Positions 33,452-43,642 are shown, counted from the first letter of the stretch. The stretch: 64,000 nt of DNA from Ignavibacteriales bacterium (GCA_015709675.1 CP054182.1:124001-188000); one strand, 5' to 3'. Made by a program: numbers and translations. Notes: generated from the sequence alone by a model not told the origin.

Positions 33452-35056
33452 CTATTTAGTATAAACCATTCCCCGGGTTACACGCTGATTGCCCGACTCA
33501 AGTGAGTAAAAATAGATTCCGGACCCGAGACCATACTCCTGCGGATTAAAGGAAACCTGATACTCCCCCTCAGCAAGATATCCCGAAACAGGTTCAGCCG
33601 CCAGTTCCCCGTTCAGCGTATATACTCTCATTTTTACCATCCCGGCTGATTGTATTCTGAATTGCAGAATTGTTTCCGGGTTGAACGGATTCGGGTAATT
33701 CTGAAGTAATTCAAACACAGCAGGTAACGCCGCTGCTTCTTCAGCCGAAGAAGTAATTATCTGAATCTGTGCTGTTCGTATCTGATATTTACCGGATGAG
33801 TTTTCCATCCAGAGAGGGATCAGATAATTGCCTGAGCTGATCAGCGCAATGTTATCCCCCTGATAGCCCTGCCCCAGACTTCCTATCGGCTCCGGTTTAA
33901 AGGGCTTTTCACTTATCTTCACTTCATTGAAATTTTCTCCTCCGTTTAAGGAGCGCGCCATATATACATCTGTGGAGTCATTGGTGGTCTCCCGGTCATC
34001 ATACCAGAGCAGGTTTACGCCTCCGTTATCGTCAATATCCATTGCCGGGAAATACTGTGTTTTGCCGTTATTCAGCGGGTCAGCGTTTACTCTTACCGGA
34101 CTTCCCCATGAGAGCCCCCCGTCCGTGCTGCGGGTCAGGATCAGATCTGCGTCACTTCCTGCCGGAGCAAGGCCGCGCTGTGTGGTTAATATATATAACC
34201 GTCCGTCATAAGGCCCGCCGGAGTTATCAACCCCTATCCTCGGATATCCGTTCACCCGGATATTCTGTTTCTGGGGAAGCGAACCGGTTATTCCGTTAAC
34301 GGCAAATGCATTCTCCGTTACCGACCAGGATGCACCTCCGTTTGAGGATACTGCAAATCCTGTACGTATCTCCTGAAACGGAGAAGTGTTGGTTACCCCC
34401 GCCCAGGTCAGATATACCGTTCCGTCATTGCGGATTGCAAGATCAGGACCGGCACAGCGCTGCGGCGGATTATTGACCTGCAACGGAGCAGACCAGCTGG
34501 CTCCGGCATCATCCGTGTAGGATATATATACTGGGAAAGGAGGAGCAAAGCGCACCCACGCTGCATAGACTCTGCCGTAATAGGGACTTGAAGGATTATT
34601 ATCACTCATAACCGTTGCCCGCTCAAGATCATGATCAGAGATCTGCTTCTGTACCGTCCAGGTCAGCCCCCTGTCGTTTGATGTATGGGAATAAAGCCCG
34701 TAAACCGGAGCTCTTCCTATGCGGACCAGAACATATCTGCCTGAGTCATCAATTGCGATACCCGGATCACCGCCATGAAAAGTGATATTCGGCCCCGTAC
34801 ACGTATCATTGCCGCGCCAGGTAACTCCTCTGTCAGTTGAGCTGTAAACACCCTCGCTGATAAAAAATGGTGTTATCTGCGTGGTGTTTGCTGATGCAAA
34901 GAAATGCAGAGGATCAGATGGATCTTTTGCGATAAACGGTTCCGTCTGATGAACAGTTCCGGGATATATCCGGTATGAACTGCCGAGCTTTATCAGATCA
35001 GTTGACTGCCCGAAAATCAGAACCGACGATATAAAGAACAGTATTATGATATTCAT
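33452..35056 (-). CDS. Secreted sialidase-like BNR protein with T9SS sorting domain
   Basis: A 534-residue protein with a signal peptide (1-16, VLIFGQ). Six Asp-box motifs (STDRGVTW, SNDRGLTW, TDDAGASW, SSNGGASW, STDGGLSW, SLNGGENF) show a sialidase-type propeller. The Arg triad and Tyr nucleophile of true sialidases cannot be confirmed, so exo-alpha-sialidase activity is uncertain. The C-terminus is the sorting domain (QNYPNPFNPETILQF). It lies downstream of the TonB receptor gene. Confidence 0.85.
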   Translation of the reverse strand: MNIIILFFISSVLIFGQSTDLIKLGSSYRIYPGTVHQTEPFIAKDPSDPLHFFASANTTQITPFFISEGVYSSTDRGVTWRGNDTCTGPNITFHGGDPGIAIDDSGRYVLVRIGRAPVYGLYSHTSNDRGLTWTVQKQISDHDLERATVMSDNNPSSPYYGRVYAAWVRFAPPFPVYISYTDDAGASWSAPLQVNNPPQRCAGPDLAIRNDGTVYLTWAGVTNTSPFQEIRTGFAVSSNGGASWSVTENAFAVNGITGSLPQKQNIRVNGYPRIGVDNSGGPYDGRLYILTTQRGLAPAGSDADLILTRSTDGGLSWGSPVRVNADPLNNGKTQYFPAMDIDDNGGVNLLWYDDRETTNDSTDVYMARSLNGGENFNEVKISEKPFKPEPIGSLGQGYQGDNIALISSGNYLIPLWMENSSGKYQIRTAQIQIITSSAEEAAALPAVFELLQNYPNPFNPETILQFRIQSAGMVKMRVYTLNGELAAEPVSGYLAEGEYQVSFNPQEYGLGSGIYFYSLESGNQRVTRGMVYTK

Positions 35057-35074
35057 AGTATCTCAGTTAAATGA

Positions 35075-35107
35075 GAGAGCAGTTTCCTCGTTGCGGAAAC
35101 TGCTCTC
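35075..35107 (-). terminator. Strong hairpin after the TonB receptor gene
   Basis: A perfect 13-bp inverted repeat (GAGAGCAGTTTCC / GGAAACTGCTCTC) with a 7-nt loop, between the TonB receptor and sialidase-like genes. The minus-strand side is followed by only a weak U-rich stretch, so it may be a terminator or an mRNA-stabilising hairpin. Confidence 0.65.
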
Positions 35108-35124
35108 CGGTTAATAAATCACTC

Positions 35125-37251
35125 TCAGAGCCGGTAGGTAAGCGTCAGGTTGCCGAAGAAATTCCTCGGTTCACCGGCTTCATAAAACCTTCCGCCGGTT
35201 GCATTGATGTTAATAAAGCCGATATACTGCCTATCGAACAGATTCATTCCCCCTCCTGAAAGGATGAGAGAAAATTTGTCAAAGTATATCTCGGTGCCAA
35301 GCGTTACGCTCGCCAGTGTGTAATCACTTGTTTTGGAGCTGTTGGCGTCATTTACATACATTCCGGTTACCGTTTGTATCTGGGTCTTTGCAAATCCGAT
35401 CATATTCTCAGTAATAAGTCTGTTATATCCCAGTGTGAATGATGCGTTCAGTCTTGGGACACTCGGAACTTCATTTCCGCTGTAATCGGTATCGGTCGTG
35501 ATGCCTGCCGCGTCTATTGAGCGGGCAAGGTACTCATCATAGGTAAAATCAGAGTAAGTAAGCGAAAGTCCTGCATTAAGACCCGGGATTAGTGCCGTAC
35601 TTGCTCCCAGTTCAACACCGTTACGGTTTGTTTTTGCTGAGTTACGGTAGAATACATCTCCGTTAATATCAAAAGGAACAATTTCATCTCTGATAACGGT
35701 GTTAAACAGAGTGAACTCAAAGGATACCCGGCTGAAATAATATTGCTCAGGAAACGCAAAGCTCCCTTTGGTTCCTATTTCAATATTGCGTGACTTTTGC
35801 GGCTGCAAATCCTGGTTGATGTGAGTCGCTCCGGTAAAATCATCAAGTTCATTCCCTGCCGGAACATCAAAGCTGAGCCCGAATGATCCGTAGAGAGACC
35901 AGTTCTGCGAAAGCTTATAGTTCAGCGCTGCTTTTGGCGTGAACTCATTAAACACCCGCTCCGCAGACCGGTAACCGGCCAGCTGATCCTTTATCCTGAA
36001 CGAAACATTATCATATCTTCCGGTCAGCAGAAGATATAACTGCTTATTATATAAATTGGTATTATTGGTAAAATAATATCCGGCATTTGCAATCACATCA
36101 TCAGTCAGCCCGAGCAGATTATCGGTTTTCTGGCCGGATATATTCTGAAATTCAGAAATAGGCCCGGTCTGATAAAAAACATCACCTCCAAAGGAGAACT
36201 CATTCTCCCGCCCGGCGAGAACGCTCCGGTTTATATACCGTGCCGTTGCTCCAAGCCCGTAACGGTCAAAAATCCTGATAGTCCTCTGCGCCCGTTCAAA
36301 ATACTTAATAGTACCGTATGCAGTAATTTCCAGTTCATTTTTATTCGCTTCGTCAAGTTTAGTTGAATAGCGGAATGCTATTCTTCCCTTATTGCTTCTG
36401 CGGTAAAAGTCAAAGTTCTTTTCATTTGCTGCTGCCTGCATACGGTCTTCATCCATTTGTGCCTGAGTTAACGAACCGGGCAGTTTTATTGTCCCGACCG
36501 CGGCATAAAACAGCATCTGAAAATTTGACCAGTTATCCGGCCTTGTTTCAAGAACGGTATTAAATACATGCCAGTAATCCTGACTGTGTTCTCTGAATCC
36601 CTCAAAGTTGTGGTACGTATAATTCATCAGCAGTCCGTAACCGGGAGTGCGGAGACCGATCTTGATGCCGTTTCTCCGAAGACCAAACGAACCCGCTTCA
36701 TTGAACTGAGTCACAAACGAGTTTTTAAAGTTTATATCGCTGATAAAATTAACCACACCGCCGGGAGCATTGGTATATAATGAGGATGAGTTTCCCTTCA
36801 CAATCTCAATGCTGCCCACTGACTGGAAATCAATAGCTTCTATTCTTGTCTGTCCGTCCGGTTCAGATTCCGGTATGCCGTCCAGAAGGATACGCACACC
36901 GCGGATTCCGGTATTGGAACGTGAACCGTATCCTCTTATGGATATACGCACGTCATGATTTCCGTAACGGGACTGCATAAATACACCCGGAACGGTCGTA
37001 AGGACATCGTTAATTGAAGTTTTCTTTTCAAACCGGTATTCGGTATTGCTGATGCGCGTTACCGGATACGGTATATCAATAATTTTTTTATTTACACGCG
37101 TGCCTGTAACAACCACTTCATCTGTTTCAAAATAAAGGGAGTCTGTTATTATATAGGTTGAATCCTTTCCAATAACAAGATAACCCTGCGAAAAAGCAGT
37201 TTCCGCAAACAGAAAAAGCAGAACACAGGCAGCAAGTATCTTCCTGATCAT
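35125..37251 (-). CDS. TonB-dependent outer-membrane receptor
   Basis: I start at 37251 (MIRKILAACVLLFLFAETAFSQ signal peptide, 708 residues). A TonB-box-like segment (DEVVVTGTRVNKK) precedes the plug domain, with INDVLTTVPGVFMQSRYG, the RISIRGYGSRSN motif and GGVVNFISD. A 22-strand barrel follows, ending in the aromatic LTLTYRL. It imports a siderophore, cobalamin or other large ligand; the substrate is unknown. The plug lacks the CarboxypepD/SusC-like N-terminal domain. An 84-bp gap separates it from the unknown membrane gene upstream. Confidence 0.92.
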   Translation of the reverse strand: MIRKILAACVLLFLFAETAFSQGYLVIGKDSTYIITDSLYFETDEVVVTGTRVNKKIIDIPYPVTRISNTEYRFEKKTSINDVLTTVPGVFMQSRYGNHDVRISIRGYGSRSNTGIRGVRILLDGIPESEPDGQTRIEAIDFQSVGSIEIVKGNSSSLYTNAPGGVVNFISDINFKNSFVTQFNEAGSFGLRRNGIKIGLRTPGYGLLMNYTYHNFEGFREHSQDYWHVFNTVLETRPDNWSNFQMLFYAAVGTIKLPGSLTQAQMDEDRMQAAANEKNFDFYRRSNKGRIAFRYSTKLDEANKNELEITAYGTIKYFERAQRTIRIFDRYGLGATARYINRSVLAGRENEFSFGGDVFYQTGPISEFQNISGQKTDNLLGLTDDVIANAGYYFTNNTNLYNKQLYLLLTGRYDNVSFRIKDQLAGYRSAERVFNEFTPKAALNYKLSQNWSLYGSFGLSFDVPAGNELDDFTGATHINQDLQPQKSRNIEIGTKGSFAFPEQYYFSRVSFEFTLFNTVIRDEIVPFDINGDVFYRNSAKTNRNGVELGASTALIPGLNAGLSLTYSDFTYDEYLARSIDAAGITTDTDYSGNEVPSVPRLNASFTLGYNRLITENMIGFAKTQIQTVTGMYVNDANSSKTSDYTLASVTLGTEIYFDKFSLILSGGGMNLFDRQYIGFININATGGRFYEAGEPRNFFGNLTLTYRL

Positions 37252-37335
37252 TTGCGTTTTCCTTCTATAGTTAGGAGAATATACTTCTTCACTCAAACGC
37301 TGAGTGAAAAATATCGGTTTATTAAATGAAACGGA

Positions 37336-37896
37336 TCAGGATTTCCGGGGAGGCGGTGTAAGGGGATTACATGCTGCATTGGGAGTTCTCAGAAGAATCG
37401 CTTCTCCGAACTCCCGGCTTTGTTCTGTTGGATAGATGTTTTTATAAGCAGATAGAAAATATTCCATCTGCAATTTTTCAAGATTTTTTACTGCATTCCC
37501 CCTCTTGTTTTTGTTCCCCTGAAATTCTCTTTTAATCAGCTCATCCATATTCGCAAAGAGCCTGGTTTCATCTTCATCATCAATGCAGAGATAGTGAATC
37601 ACTCCGCCGGGCATCGTATCGGTTTTAATAATATCATACATCCGCCCTTTAAGCATAAACTCGTGCGGTTCAATCCATCTGAGCTGTTTATCCTCCCCCT
37701 TACGGGTATCAATCACAATTAGTTTTAACTGGTCTTTAGGAAACTCCCCTTTCAGCTTCATTTTGATTTCCTTTTTTATCTTCGCTTTTGCGTAATAGAA
37801 CGCCCCCACATAGCCCGCACTGTTGAACAGCAGGACGGCAAGGAGCAGAAAAGCGGAAACCCGCCTGAGCAAAGCAAAGAAACTAAACATGCTCAA
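37336..37896 (-). CDS. Unknown membrane-anchored protein upstream of TonB receptor
   Basis: A 186-residue protein with one N-terminal membrane helix (about 12-34) and a basic cytoplasmic-boundary segment (YAKAKIKKEIKMKLKG). The exported domain holds WIEPHEFMLKGRMYDIIKTDTMPGG, a pattern I associate with small Bacteroidota proteins encoded beside TonB receptors. It probably forms one operon with the receptor; no function can be assigned. Confidence 0.65.
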   Translation of the reverse strand: MSMFSFFALLRRVSAFLLLAVLLFNSAGYVGAFYYAKAKIKKEIKMKLKGEFPKDQLKLIVIDTRKGEDKQLRWIEPHEFMLKGRMYDIIKTDTMPGGVIHYLCIDDEDETRLFANMDELIKREFQGNKNKRGNAVKNLEKLQMEYFLSAYKNIYPTEQSREFGEAILLRTPNAACNPLTPPPRKS

Positions 37897-38055
37897 AAAT
37901 ACGGATTTCTGCGGTAAAGCTCACCTGCACAGGGGGAGTAAAATCAGTACCCGTTGTCCCCGGCTTGATACTGATGCTCTGTCCGGGAAGCGCATAAAGA
38001 CGCACATTATTTACGCCGGCCCCTTTCATACCCTTCCTGAAACCCCATTTTTTCG

Positions 38056-38063
38056 TATTTTTG
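38056..38063 (+). promoter_or_regulatory. -7 element of the tRNA-Arg gene
   Basis: TATTTTTG matches TAnnTTTG exactly and ends 13 nt before the tRNA 5' end, the right distance for a short leader. The upstream TTG element is not clear. Confidence 0.6.
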
Positions 38064-38076
38064 CGGTACAAATTTT

Positions 38077-38148
38077 GCTCCCGTAGCTCAGTGGATAGAG
38101 CATTGGTCTCCGAAGCCATGTGCGCAGGTTCGATTCCTGCCGGGAGCG
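38077..38148 (+). tRNA. tRNA-Arg (anticodon CCG)
   Basis: Cloverleaf read by eye: acceptor GCTCCCG / CGGGAGC, D-arm GCTC / GAGC, anticodon loop CTCCGAA with CCG at its centre, T-arm GCAGG-TTCGATT-CCTGC, discriminator G. The 27-43 pair (T:T) is mismatched, which is tolerable. CCA is not encoded. It reads the CGG arginine codon. Confidence 0.95.
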
Positions 38149-38232
38149 CAGATTTCCTGCAGTTTCCCCTGTTAAACAAAAAATCACGATAACAAAGGGC
38201 CGCTCCCTGCCGATTTCCTGGCAGGATTACGT

Positions 38233-39666
38233 ATGACAAATTCTCTAAAAGCACTGGCGCTCATCGGCGCCCTTATTTACCTCTTCTTTGCATGGCTGTT
38301 CTATTTCTATTTTCAGCTTGGCGACGATACCTACATTTACCTGCAGTACGTGAAGAACTTCCTTGCTAACGGGGAACTGGCCTTCAACTCAGGCACTCCA
38401 TCCTACGGCTTTACTGCTCCCCTTTGGTTCTTTATGATGGCTTTTATGGTCATGATAACCGGCCAGCCCCTTGCCTCCCCTGCGCTGTTAAGCATTGCTT
38501 TCGGTCTTGCAAGTGTGATTCTCTGGGCAAGAATTATCATGAGTATGACCGCCGATACCAGAAAGAAAATACTTTTTCTTCTGCTTGTGGCGCTTGACCC
38601 CAATCTGCTTAAGCATTCCTGGATGGGAATGGAAGCAACCGGCTCCTTCTTTTTTTCGTCATTGCTGATCTATTATATATTCATCAGAAAGGAAACCATC
38701 CATCCGGTGCTGTTCGGACTGCTCGCGGGACTTTTCTTTTTCGTCCGGCCTGAAAGCGTTCTGATTTCCGGGGTAATGATGGTATATCTCATTCATACAA
38801 AAAAATTTGCCTTCAGGGAAATCACGGTCTCCGGAATAACTGCCTCTGCCATTGTCATTCCATGGCTTCTTTTTTCTTACGGTTATTTCGGCATTCTCTT
38901 CCCTTCAACATTTGATGCCAAAGGAGGAGCATATTCCCCGGGAGTGCTTCTTATAAAACACCTGACGGATACGGCTAAAATAGCGGGAGGCAATTATTTC
39001 ATCCATCTGGCACTGTTGTTTTTTGTTATTGTCCGGGTGAAATCCACGGATTTTCAGAAAAGCAGTTACTACTCAATTGCCGCGATATTGCTGACGCTCG
39101 GTTTTTATTTTTTCGCTATTAATGCCGAAATTATATACGCCCGCTACTTTTGTCTGTTTATTCCTTTTGGTTTATATATAGTATTTACCATGATAAACCA
39201 AGCATCACTTCGCTTTGGTTATCCTGTTCTCACGGCTGTTATTCTGCTTCTTGCGGGACTCAGTTTACTCTTCAGTTCACTTCACAGGTCTTCCTATCTT
39301 TCTATTGAAGCAGCTGAAGATAATCTTATTGAATGGGCAAAGAAGGAGATTCCCGCAAACGCAAAAATCGTGAGAACCCGCATCGGAAAGATTGGTTATC
39401 TCACGGATAACGTCATTGTTGATCCCGTTGGATTGATAAACAAGGATATTATACCTTTTAATGTAAACGGAACACAGGCAGATTATTATAAACTGGTGCG
39501 TCCTGAATATTTTATCCTGCCGGATGATGCGTATCTTAGAGACATGAAAATTGAAAATGTTACCTTAGTTAAAGAATTCACCCACAAACTCTTTCCCATG
39601 GTGAGGGATGCTTTCTCAGAAAATGAAGAAACCAGGAAGATCTCCGTTTACCGGGTTAACTGGTAA
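38233..39666 (+). CDS. GT-C-like multi-pass membrane glycosyltransferase
   Basis: A 477-residue protein with about 11 membrane helices. The first periplasmic loop holds LGDDTYIYLQYVKNFLANGELAFNSG, the acidic DD motif plus pattern of GT-C enzymes such as bacterial arabinofuranosyl/mannosyl transferases. The C-terminal periplasmic region (about 375-477) is soluble. Donor and acceptor are unknown. It lies 84 nt after the tRNA gene. Confidence 0.75.
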   Translation: MTNSLKALALIGALIYLFFAWLFYFYFQLGDDTYIYLQYVKNFLANGELAFNSGTPSYGFTAPLWFFMMAFMVMITGQPLASPALLSIAFGLASVILWARIIMSMTADTRKKILFLLLVALDPNLLKHSWMGMEATGSFFFSSLLIYYIFIRKETIHPVLFGLLAGLFFFVRPESVLISGVMMVYLIHTKKFAFREITVSGITASAIVIPWLLFSYGYFGILFPSTFDAKGGAYSPGVLLIKHLTDTAKIAGGNYFIHLALLFFVIVRVKSTDFQKSSYYSIAAILLTLGFYFFAINAEIIYARYFCLFIPFGLYIVFTMINQASLRFGYPVLTAVILLLAGLSLLFSSLHRSSYLSIEAAEDNLIEWAKKEIPANAKIVRTRIGKIGYLTDNVIVDPVGLINKDIIPFNVNGTQADYYKLVRPEYFILPDDAYLRDMKIENVTLVKEFTHKLFPMVRDAFSENEETRKISVYRVNW

Positions 39667-39707
39667 CTCTATTAAACAAAATTTAAAATTAAAAAAAAGT
39701 TACAATC

Positions 39708-41783
39708 TTGACTACTAAAACCCCAAACCGCCTGATTCATCAGCAAAGCCCGTATCTCCTTCAGCACGCATATAATCCGGTTGACTGGTATCCCTGGTCT
39801 GAAGAAGCTTTCGCAAAAGCAAAAGAGGAAGATAAACCGGTATTTCTTTCGATTGGATACTCAACCTGCCACTGGTGCCATGTGATGGAAAAAGAATCTT
39901 TTGAAGACCCCGAAGTCGCAGGGAAGATGAATGAGGCCTTCATCAATATAAAGGTTGACCGGGAGGAGCGCCCCGATATTGATGGCATATATATGGCAGT
40001 CTGCCAGGCAATGACCGGTGCAGGAGGATGGCCTCTGACCATTGTGATGACCCATGAGAAAAAGCCCTTTTTTGCCGGAACCTATTTCCCGAAGGAAAGC
40101 AAGTATAAGCGCATCGGCATGATGGATCTTATTACCCGCATTCAGGATGTCTGGCAAAACAACAGAACTGATGTGCTTAACTCCGCGGAAGAGCTTACGA
40201 ATGCCTTTAAAAAAGAGGATACCGCGCCCCGCCCCGTTTTTTATGATGCTGATATTTTACACAGCGCGTTCAATACATTCAGGACAAAGTTTGATAAAGA
40301 GTTCGCCGGATTTGGCAATGCGCCCAAGTTTCCGACTCCGCATAACCTGATCTTCCTCTGCCGCTACGCAAATCATTTTGATGAACCCGAGGCAGCGGAT
40401 ATGGCAGAACATTCCGTCCGGGCAATGCTTATGGGTGGTATATATGACCACCTGGGGGGCGGACTTCACCGCTACTCAACAGACAAGAAATGGCTCCTCC
40501 CCCACTTCGAAAAAATGCTTTATGACCAGGCGATGCTTGTTCTTGCAATAACGGAACTGTATCAGCTTACTGGCAATAAAGAATATACCGGTGCAATTCT
40601 GGATATTCTCCGTTACGTCTCACGTGATCTCACCTCACCTGAAGGTGCATTCCTTTCAGCGGAAGATGCTGACAGTGAAGGGGAAGAAGGAAAGTTTTAT
40701 CTCTGGAGCAGGGAAGAGATCCTGCACCTTCTTAAAGATGACGGCCCTCTTTTTTGTGATATATTCCAGATTAAAGAAGAAGGCAACTTCTATGATCCGT
40801 TTAAGGGGGGATTTACCGGAGAGAATATCATCCACCGAATAAAGGATATAACCGGCGCTGCGGCAGAAAACAATCTCTCCGCGGATGACCTCAACAGCAA
40901 AATTGAAAGCTGGTTTTCACTTCTCCTTAAACACCGTTCAGAACGCATCAGGCCGCATCTTGATGATAAAATCCTTACCGACTGGAACGGACTGATGATT
41001 GCTGCCTATGCCAGAGCAGGATTTGTCCTTAACGATCAGAATCTGATTGCAAAAGCTGAATCAGCCGCTGCCTTTATTCTGTCGAAAATGATGAAAGAAG
41101 ATGCCACCCTGATGCACCGCTATCGTGATGGTGAAGTAAGTTTTGACGGCACACTGGATGATTATGCTTTTATGATTTATGCATTGATTGAACTCCACCA
41201 GGCCGCCGGAAAATCTGAATATCTCCGCACTGCACTTTCTCTGTGCGACTCCACAGTCCGACATTTCTTTGATACAACCCACGGAGCATTTTATTTCACG
41301 GCTGACTTTGCCGAAAAGCTGATTATCCGGCAAAAAGAGATATATGACGGAGCAATACCCTCGGGCAATTCCGTCATGCTTATGAATCTGCTCCGACTCT
41401 TCGCTCTCACAGGCAATACAAAGTACGAAGTGACTGCTAAATCAGTTATAGATTATTTCGCTCATACGGTTCAGCAATATCCGGCGGGATATACCATGTT
41501 CCTCAGCGCTTCATTCGGGCATCTCTTCGGCATGACTGAGACCGTTATAGCCGATTCCGGTAAAGACTCCCTGAGGGAAGATACCCTGCAGCTCATTCGA
41601 GATTCATATCTCCCCGATGAGGTCCACATCATAAAAAGGCAGGGTGAAGATATATCTGATATTGCTCCCTTCACCTCCGGAATGTCACCAGCTGAGGAGG
41701 GATCGCTTGTTTACATTTGCAAAGATTTCAGCTGCAAGCTCCCCACCAACAGCACCGCCGAAATTCGTATGCTCCTGGAATAA
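39708..41783 (+). CDS. DUF255 thioredoxin-domain protein (YyaL/SSP411 family)
   Basis: A 691-residue protein. The N-terminus (about 1-165) is the thioredoxin-like DUF255 domain with [24 protein letters not shown], then the CxxC motif [14 protein letters not shown], and [10 protein letters not shown]. The rest is an (alpha/alpha)6 barrel like N-acylglucosamine epimerases. Its biochemical role is unknown. The start is TTG at 39708 (TTG ACT ACT AAA), 41 nt after the membrane protein; AAAAAAAAGT precedes it without a Shine-Dalgarno sequence. Confidence 0.9.
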   Translation: MTTKTPNRLIHQQSPYLLQHAYNPVDWYPWSEEAFAKAKEEDKPVFLSIGYSTCHWCHVMEKESFEDPEVAGKMNEAFINIKVDREERPDIDGIYMAVCQAMTGAGGWPLTIVMTHEKKPFFAGTYFPKESKYKRIGMMDLITRIQDVWQNNRTDVLNSAEELTNAFKKEDTAPRPVFYDADILHSAFNTFRTKFDKEFAGFGNAPKFPTPHNLIFLCRYANHFDEPEAADMAEHSVRAMLMGGIYDHLGGGLHRYSTDKKWLLPHFEKMLYDQAMLVLAITELYQLTGNKEYTGAILDILRYVSRDLTSPEGAFLSAEDADSEGEEGKFYLWSREEILHLLKDDGPLFCDIFQIKEEGNFYDPFKGGFTGENIIHRIKDITGAAAENNLSADDLNSKIESWFSLLLKHRSERIRPHLDDKILTDWNGLMIAAYARAGFVLNDQNLIAKAESAAAFILSKMMKEDATLMHRYRDGEVSFDGTLDDYAFMIYALIELHQAAGKSEYLRTALSLCDSTVRHFFDTTHGAFYFTADFAEKLIIRQKEIYDGAIPSGNSVMLMNLLRLFALTGNTKYEVTAKSVIDYFAHTVQQYPAGYTMFLSASFGHLFGMTETVIADSGKDSLREDTLQLIRDSYLPDEVHIIKRQGEDISDIAPFTSGMSPAEEGSLVYICKDFSCKLPTNSTAEIRMLLE

Positions 41784-42246
41784 TTGATAATTGATAGTGG
41801 ACAATGGATAATTGAACACGATTTAAGGATGAGCAGGATTGTCCGGATTAAAACCGTAGGGACAGGTCGCGACCTGTCCTAAATTGTACATTGTTCATCG
41901 CAAATTGCTTTTCGATCCGCTTTAATCTGCGTTGCGAAGCATCCGAAAAATTTGAGTTGAGAATTGAACAGGATTAAAGGATGGGCAGGATTATCAGGAT
42001 TAGAACCGTAGGGACAGGTCGCGACCTGTCCTAAATTGTATATTGTACATTGTTCATTGCAAATTGCTTTTCGATCCGCTTTAATCTGCGCTGCGAAGCA
42101 TCCGTAAAATCGGCGTGCCATCTTTGGAGTTAAAAGTTAAGAGATAAAGGTTAAAAGTTCCAGAAAAGCCCACCGAAAACTTAACTTGTACATTGTAAAT
42201 TGTACATTATTCATTAAATCCAATTCATACTTCATACTTCATAATT
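41784..42246. repeat. Composite repeat region: palindrome, ACATTG and CATCCG elements duplicated at 152 bp
   Basis: A composite unit (ggattaaaggatg-like lead, palindrome GGACAGGTCGCGACCTGTCC, a TTGTACATTGTTCATTG run, then TTTTCGATCCGCTTTAATCTGCG and GCGAAGCATCCG) occurs twice with a 152-bp period. The palindromes are at 41860-41879 and 42012-42031. It is preceded by an AATTGATAATTGA run (41783-41815) and followed by TTGTACATTG and ATACTTCATA repeats up to the next stop codon. No gene is supported. Confidence 0.9.
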
Positions 42247-42251
42247 CATAA

Positions 42252-42767
42252 TTATATACTGTATTTTAGCATAACCAGCCCCGATGAATAGGTCTTACTG
42301 TCAATCAGGTTAAGCTTTCTTTTAGAAGCGCTTCCCGTGAAAAGCGGCAGTCCGGCGCCCAGCACAACGGGTATGATAGCAATTTCGTATATATCAATTA
42401 ACCCGGCGTCATGCAGCGGAGTAATAATCTGTCCGCCGCCAATCAGCCAGATATCCTTCCCCTCTCCGGCTTTTAGTTTCCGCACCTGCTCTGCAATATC
42501 CCCCTGAGCAAATTCAACATATTCACTTTTGGGAATTTCTTTTCTTCTGGTAAATACAATATTTCTTTTGTCCTTATAGGGGAACTCATCCAGCCCTGCG
42601 ACAAAACGGTAGGTTTCCCCGCCCATGAGTGTGGTGTCTATGCCATCAATGAATTCTGAGTATCCATAATCCTCGCCCGGCGTTTCGGGCAGCCAGTCAA
42701 TCTCTCCGTTAGGTCCGGCAATAAACCCGTCTAAGGAGGAGGCGATATATAGTTTTACTTTTTTCAT
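42252..42767 (-). CDS. RibD C-terminal-type dihydrofolate reductase family protein
   Basis: A 171-residue protein with the reductase start KKVKLYIASSLDGFIAGPNGEIDWL, the cofactor motif TLMGGETYRF, and DIWLIGGGQIITPL. Members of this RibD_C/YyaP family are NADPH-dependent reductases, but not true dihydrofolate reductases; the substrate is unknown. It is monocistronic, and its stop codon directly abuts ATTATGAATTATGAAG-type repeat sequence. Confidence 0.88.
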   Translation of the reverse strand: MKKVKLYIASSLDGFIAGPNGEIDWLPETPGEDYGYSEFIDGIDTTLMGGETYRFVAGLDEFPYKDKRNIVFTRRKEIPKSEYVEFAQGDIAEQVRKLKAGEGKDIWLIGGGQIITPLHDAGLIDIYEIAIIPVVLGAGLPLFTGSASKRKLNLIDSKTYSSGLVMLKYSI

Positions 42768-42856
42768 AAGGAGTAATCCTTCAATTTTTCAGTTGATTCC
42801 GGAAAATCTCTTTCTCTATATTACAAGTCATATTCATAAAAAACAAGGAGGCGTTA

Positions 42857-43342
42857 GTGGATAAACCAGAAAAAAATGAGGAATGCGGCTGTTCAAGAAG
42901 AGCATTTATTGAAAAGACCATCAAAGGAGCAGGAGGCCTTCTCTTTGCTGCTTCATCATTGCCTATGTTGGCAGGCTGCAGTGATGATTCAGGATCCCCC
43001 GTCAGTCCGGGCGGCGGCGGAGGTTCTCCCGTTACAGTTGATCTTTCACAATCCCAGTTTGCTTCACTGGCAAGCCCGGGCGGCTCTGCAGCACTTGGTG
43101 CAAATTCACTCGACTCATCCGGCATTCTTATTTACCGCGAATCTGAATCAGTGTTCAAAGCTTTCAGCCGCCGGTGCACTCACAGCGGCTGTACGATAAA
43201 TCCATTCTCCGGCGGCATCTCCCGTTGTGACTGCCATGGCAGCCAGTTTAGTACATCCGGCAGTGTTGTTACCGGACCGGCAAACCGTGCTCTTGGCCAG
43301 TACACCGTAAACCGCGAAGGGAATATCCTCACTATCTCCTGA
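42857..43342 (+). CDS. Tat-exported Rieske 2Fe-2S lipoprotein
   Basis: A 161-residue protein with GTG start at 42857, preceded at 5 nt by a clear Shine-Dalgarno AAGGAGG (42845-42851). The leader CSRRAFIEKTIKGAGG is a Tat motif and LPMLAGCSDDSG a lipobox, so it is likely anchored outside the inner membrane. The Rieske ligands are intact: CTHSGC and CDCHGSQF. Gly- and Ser-rich linkers separate the anchor from the domain. It may donate electrons in a cytochrome bc-like or alternative complex; no partner gene is adjacent. Confidence 0.9.
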   Translation: MDKPEKNEECGCSRRAFIEKTIKGAGGLLFAASSLPMLAGCSDDSGSPVSPGGGGGSPVTVDLSQSQFASLASPGGSAALGANSLDSSGILIYRESESVFKAFSRRCTHSGCTINPFSGGISRCDCHGSQFSTSGSVVTGPANRALGQYTVNREGNILTIS

Positions 43343-43470
43343 TTACCTTCAGCTATTTGAGCAGTTTCATTTTTCTGATAATGCTCTGCCTGAGACCGGA
43401 GAGGTGACATGTTTCATTCATAGTTCTACCAATCTGCAATCTCTCCGGGATTGTTGGGAAATTTCTGTAA

Positions 43471-43642
43471 AGACGATGCAATCGTTGCAGCAGATTATTA
43501 TATACGATAGGTTATTGCGATTGCGTCGTCTCCTCTCGTGTCTGCCTTTTTCTTATTTCCCGCCATCCTCATCTTCCCTGAGACGACGCAAATGCAAAAC
43601 ATCCGTGCGAATAAAACAACCGGTCAGCATTTGCATCGTCTC
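43471..43642. repeat. Two imperfect inverted repeats sharing AGACGAYGCAA arms
   Basis: AGACGATGCAATCG (43471-43484) pairs with CGATTGCGTCGTCT (43518-43531), and GAGACGACGCAAATGC (43580-43595) with GCATTTGCATCGTCTC (43627-43642), each with one mismatch. The shared arms suggest a REP-like pair of hairpins in the gap between the Rieske gene and the DUF3160 gene. Confidence 0.7.

Noticed and set aside
42781-43125. Minus-strand open frame opposite the Rieske gene
   Set aside because: It is the reverse of a real gene; its low-complexity Pro/Glu content comes from the Gly-rich linker of the Rieske protein.
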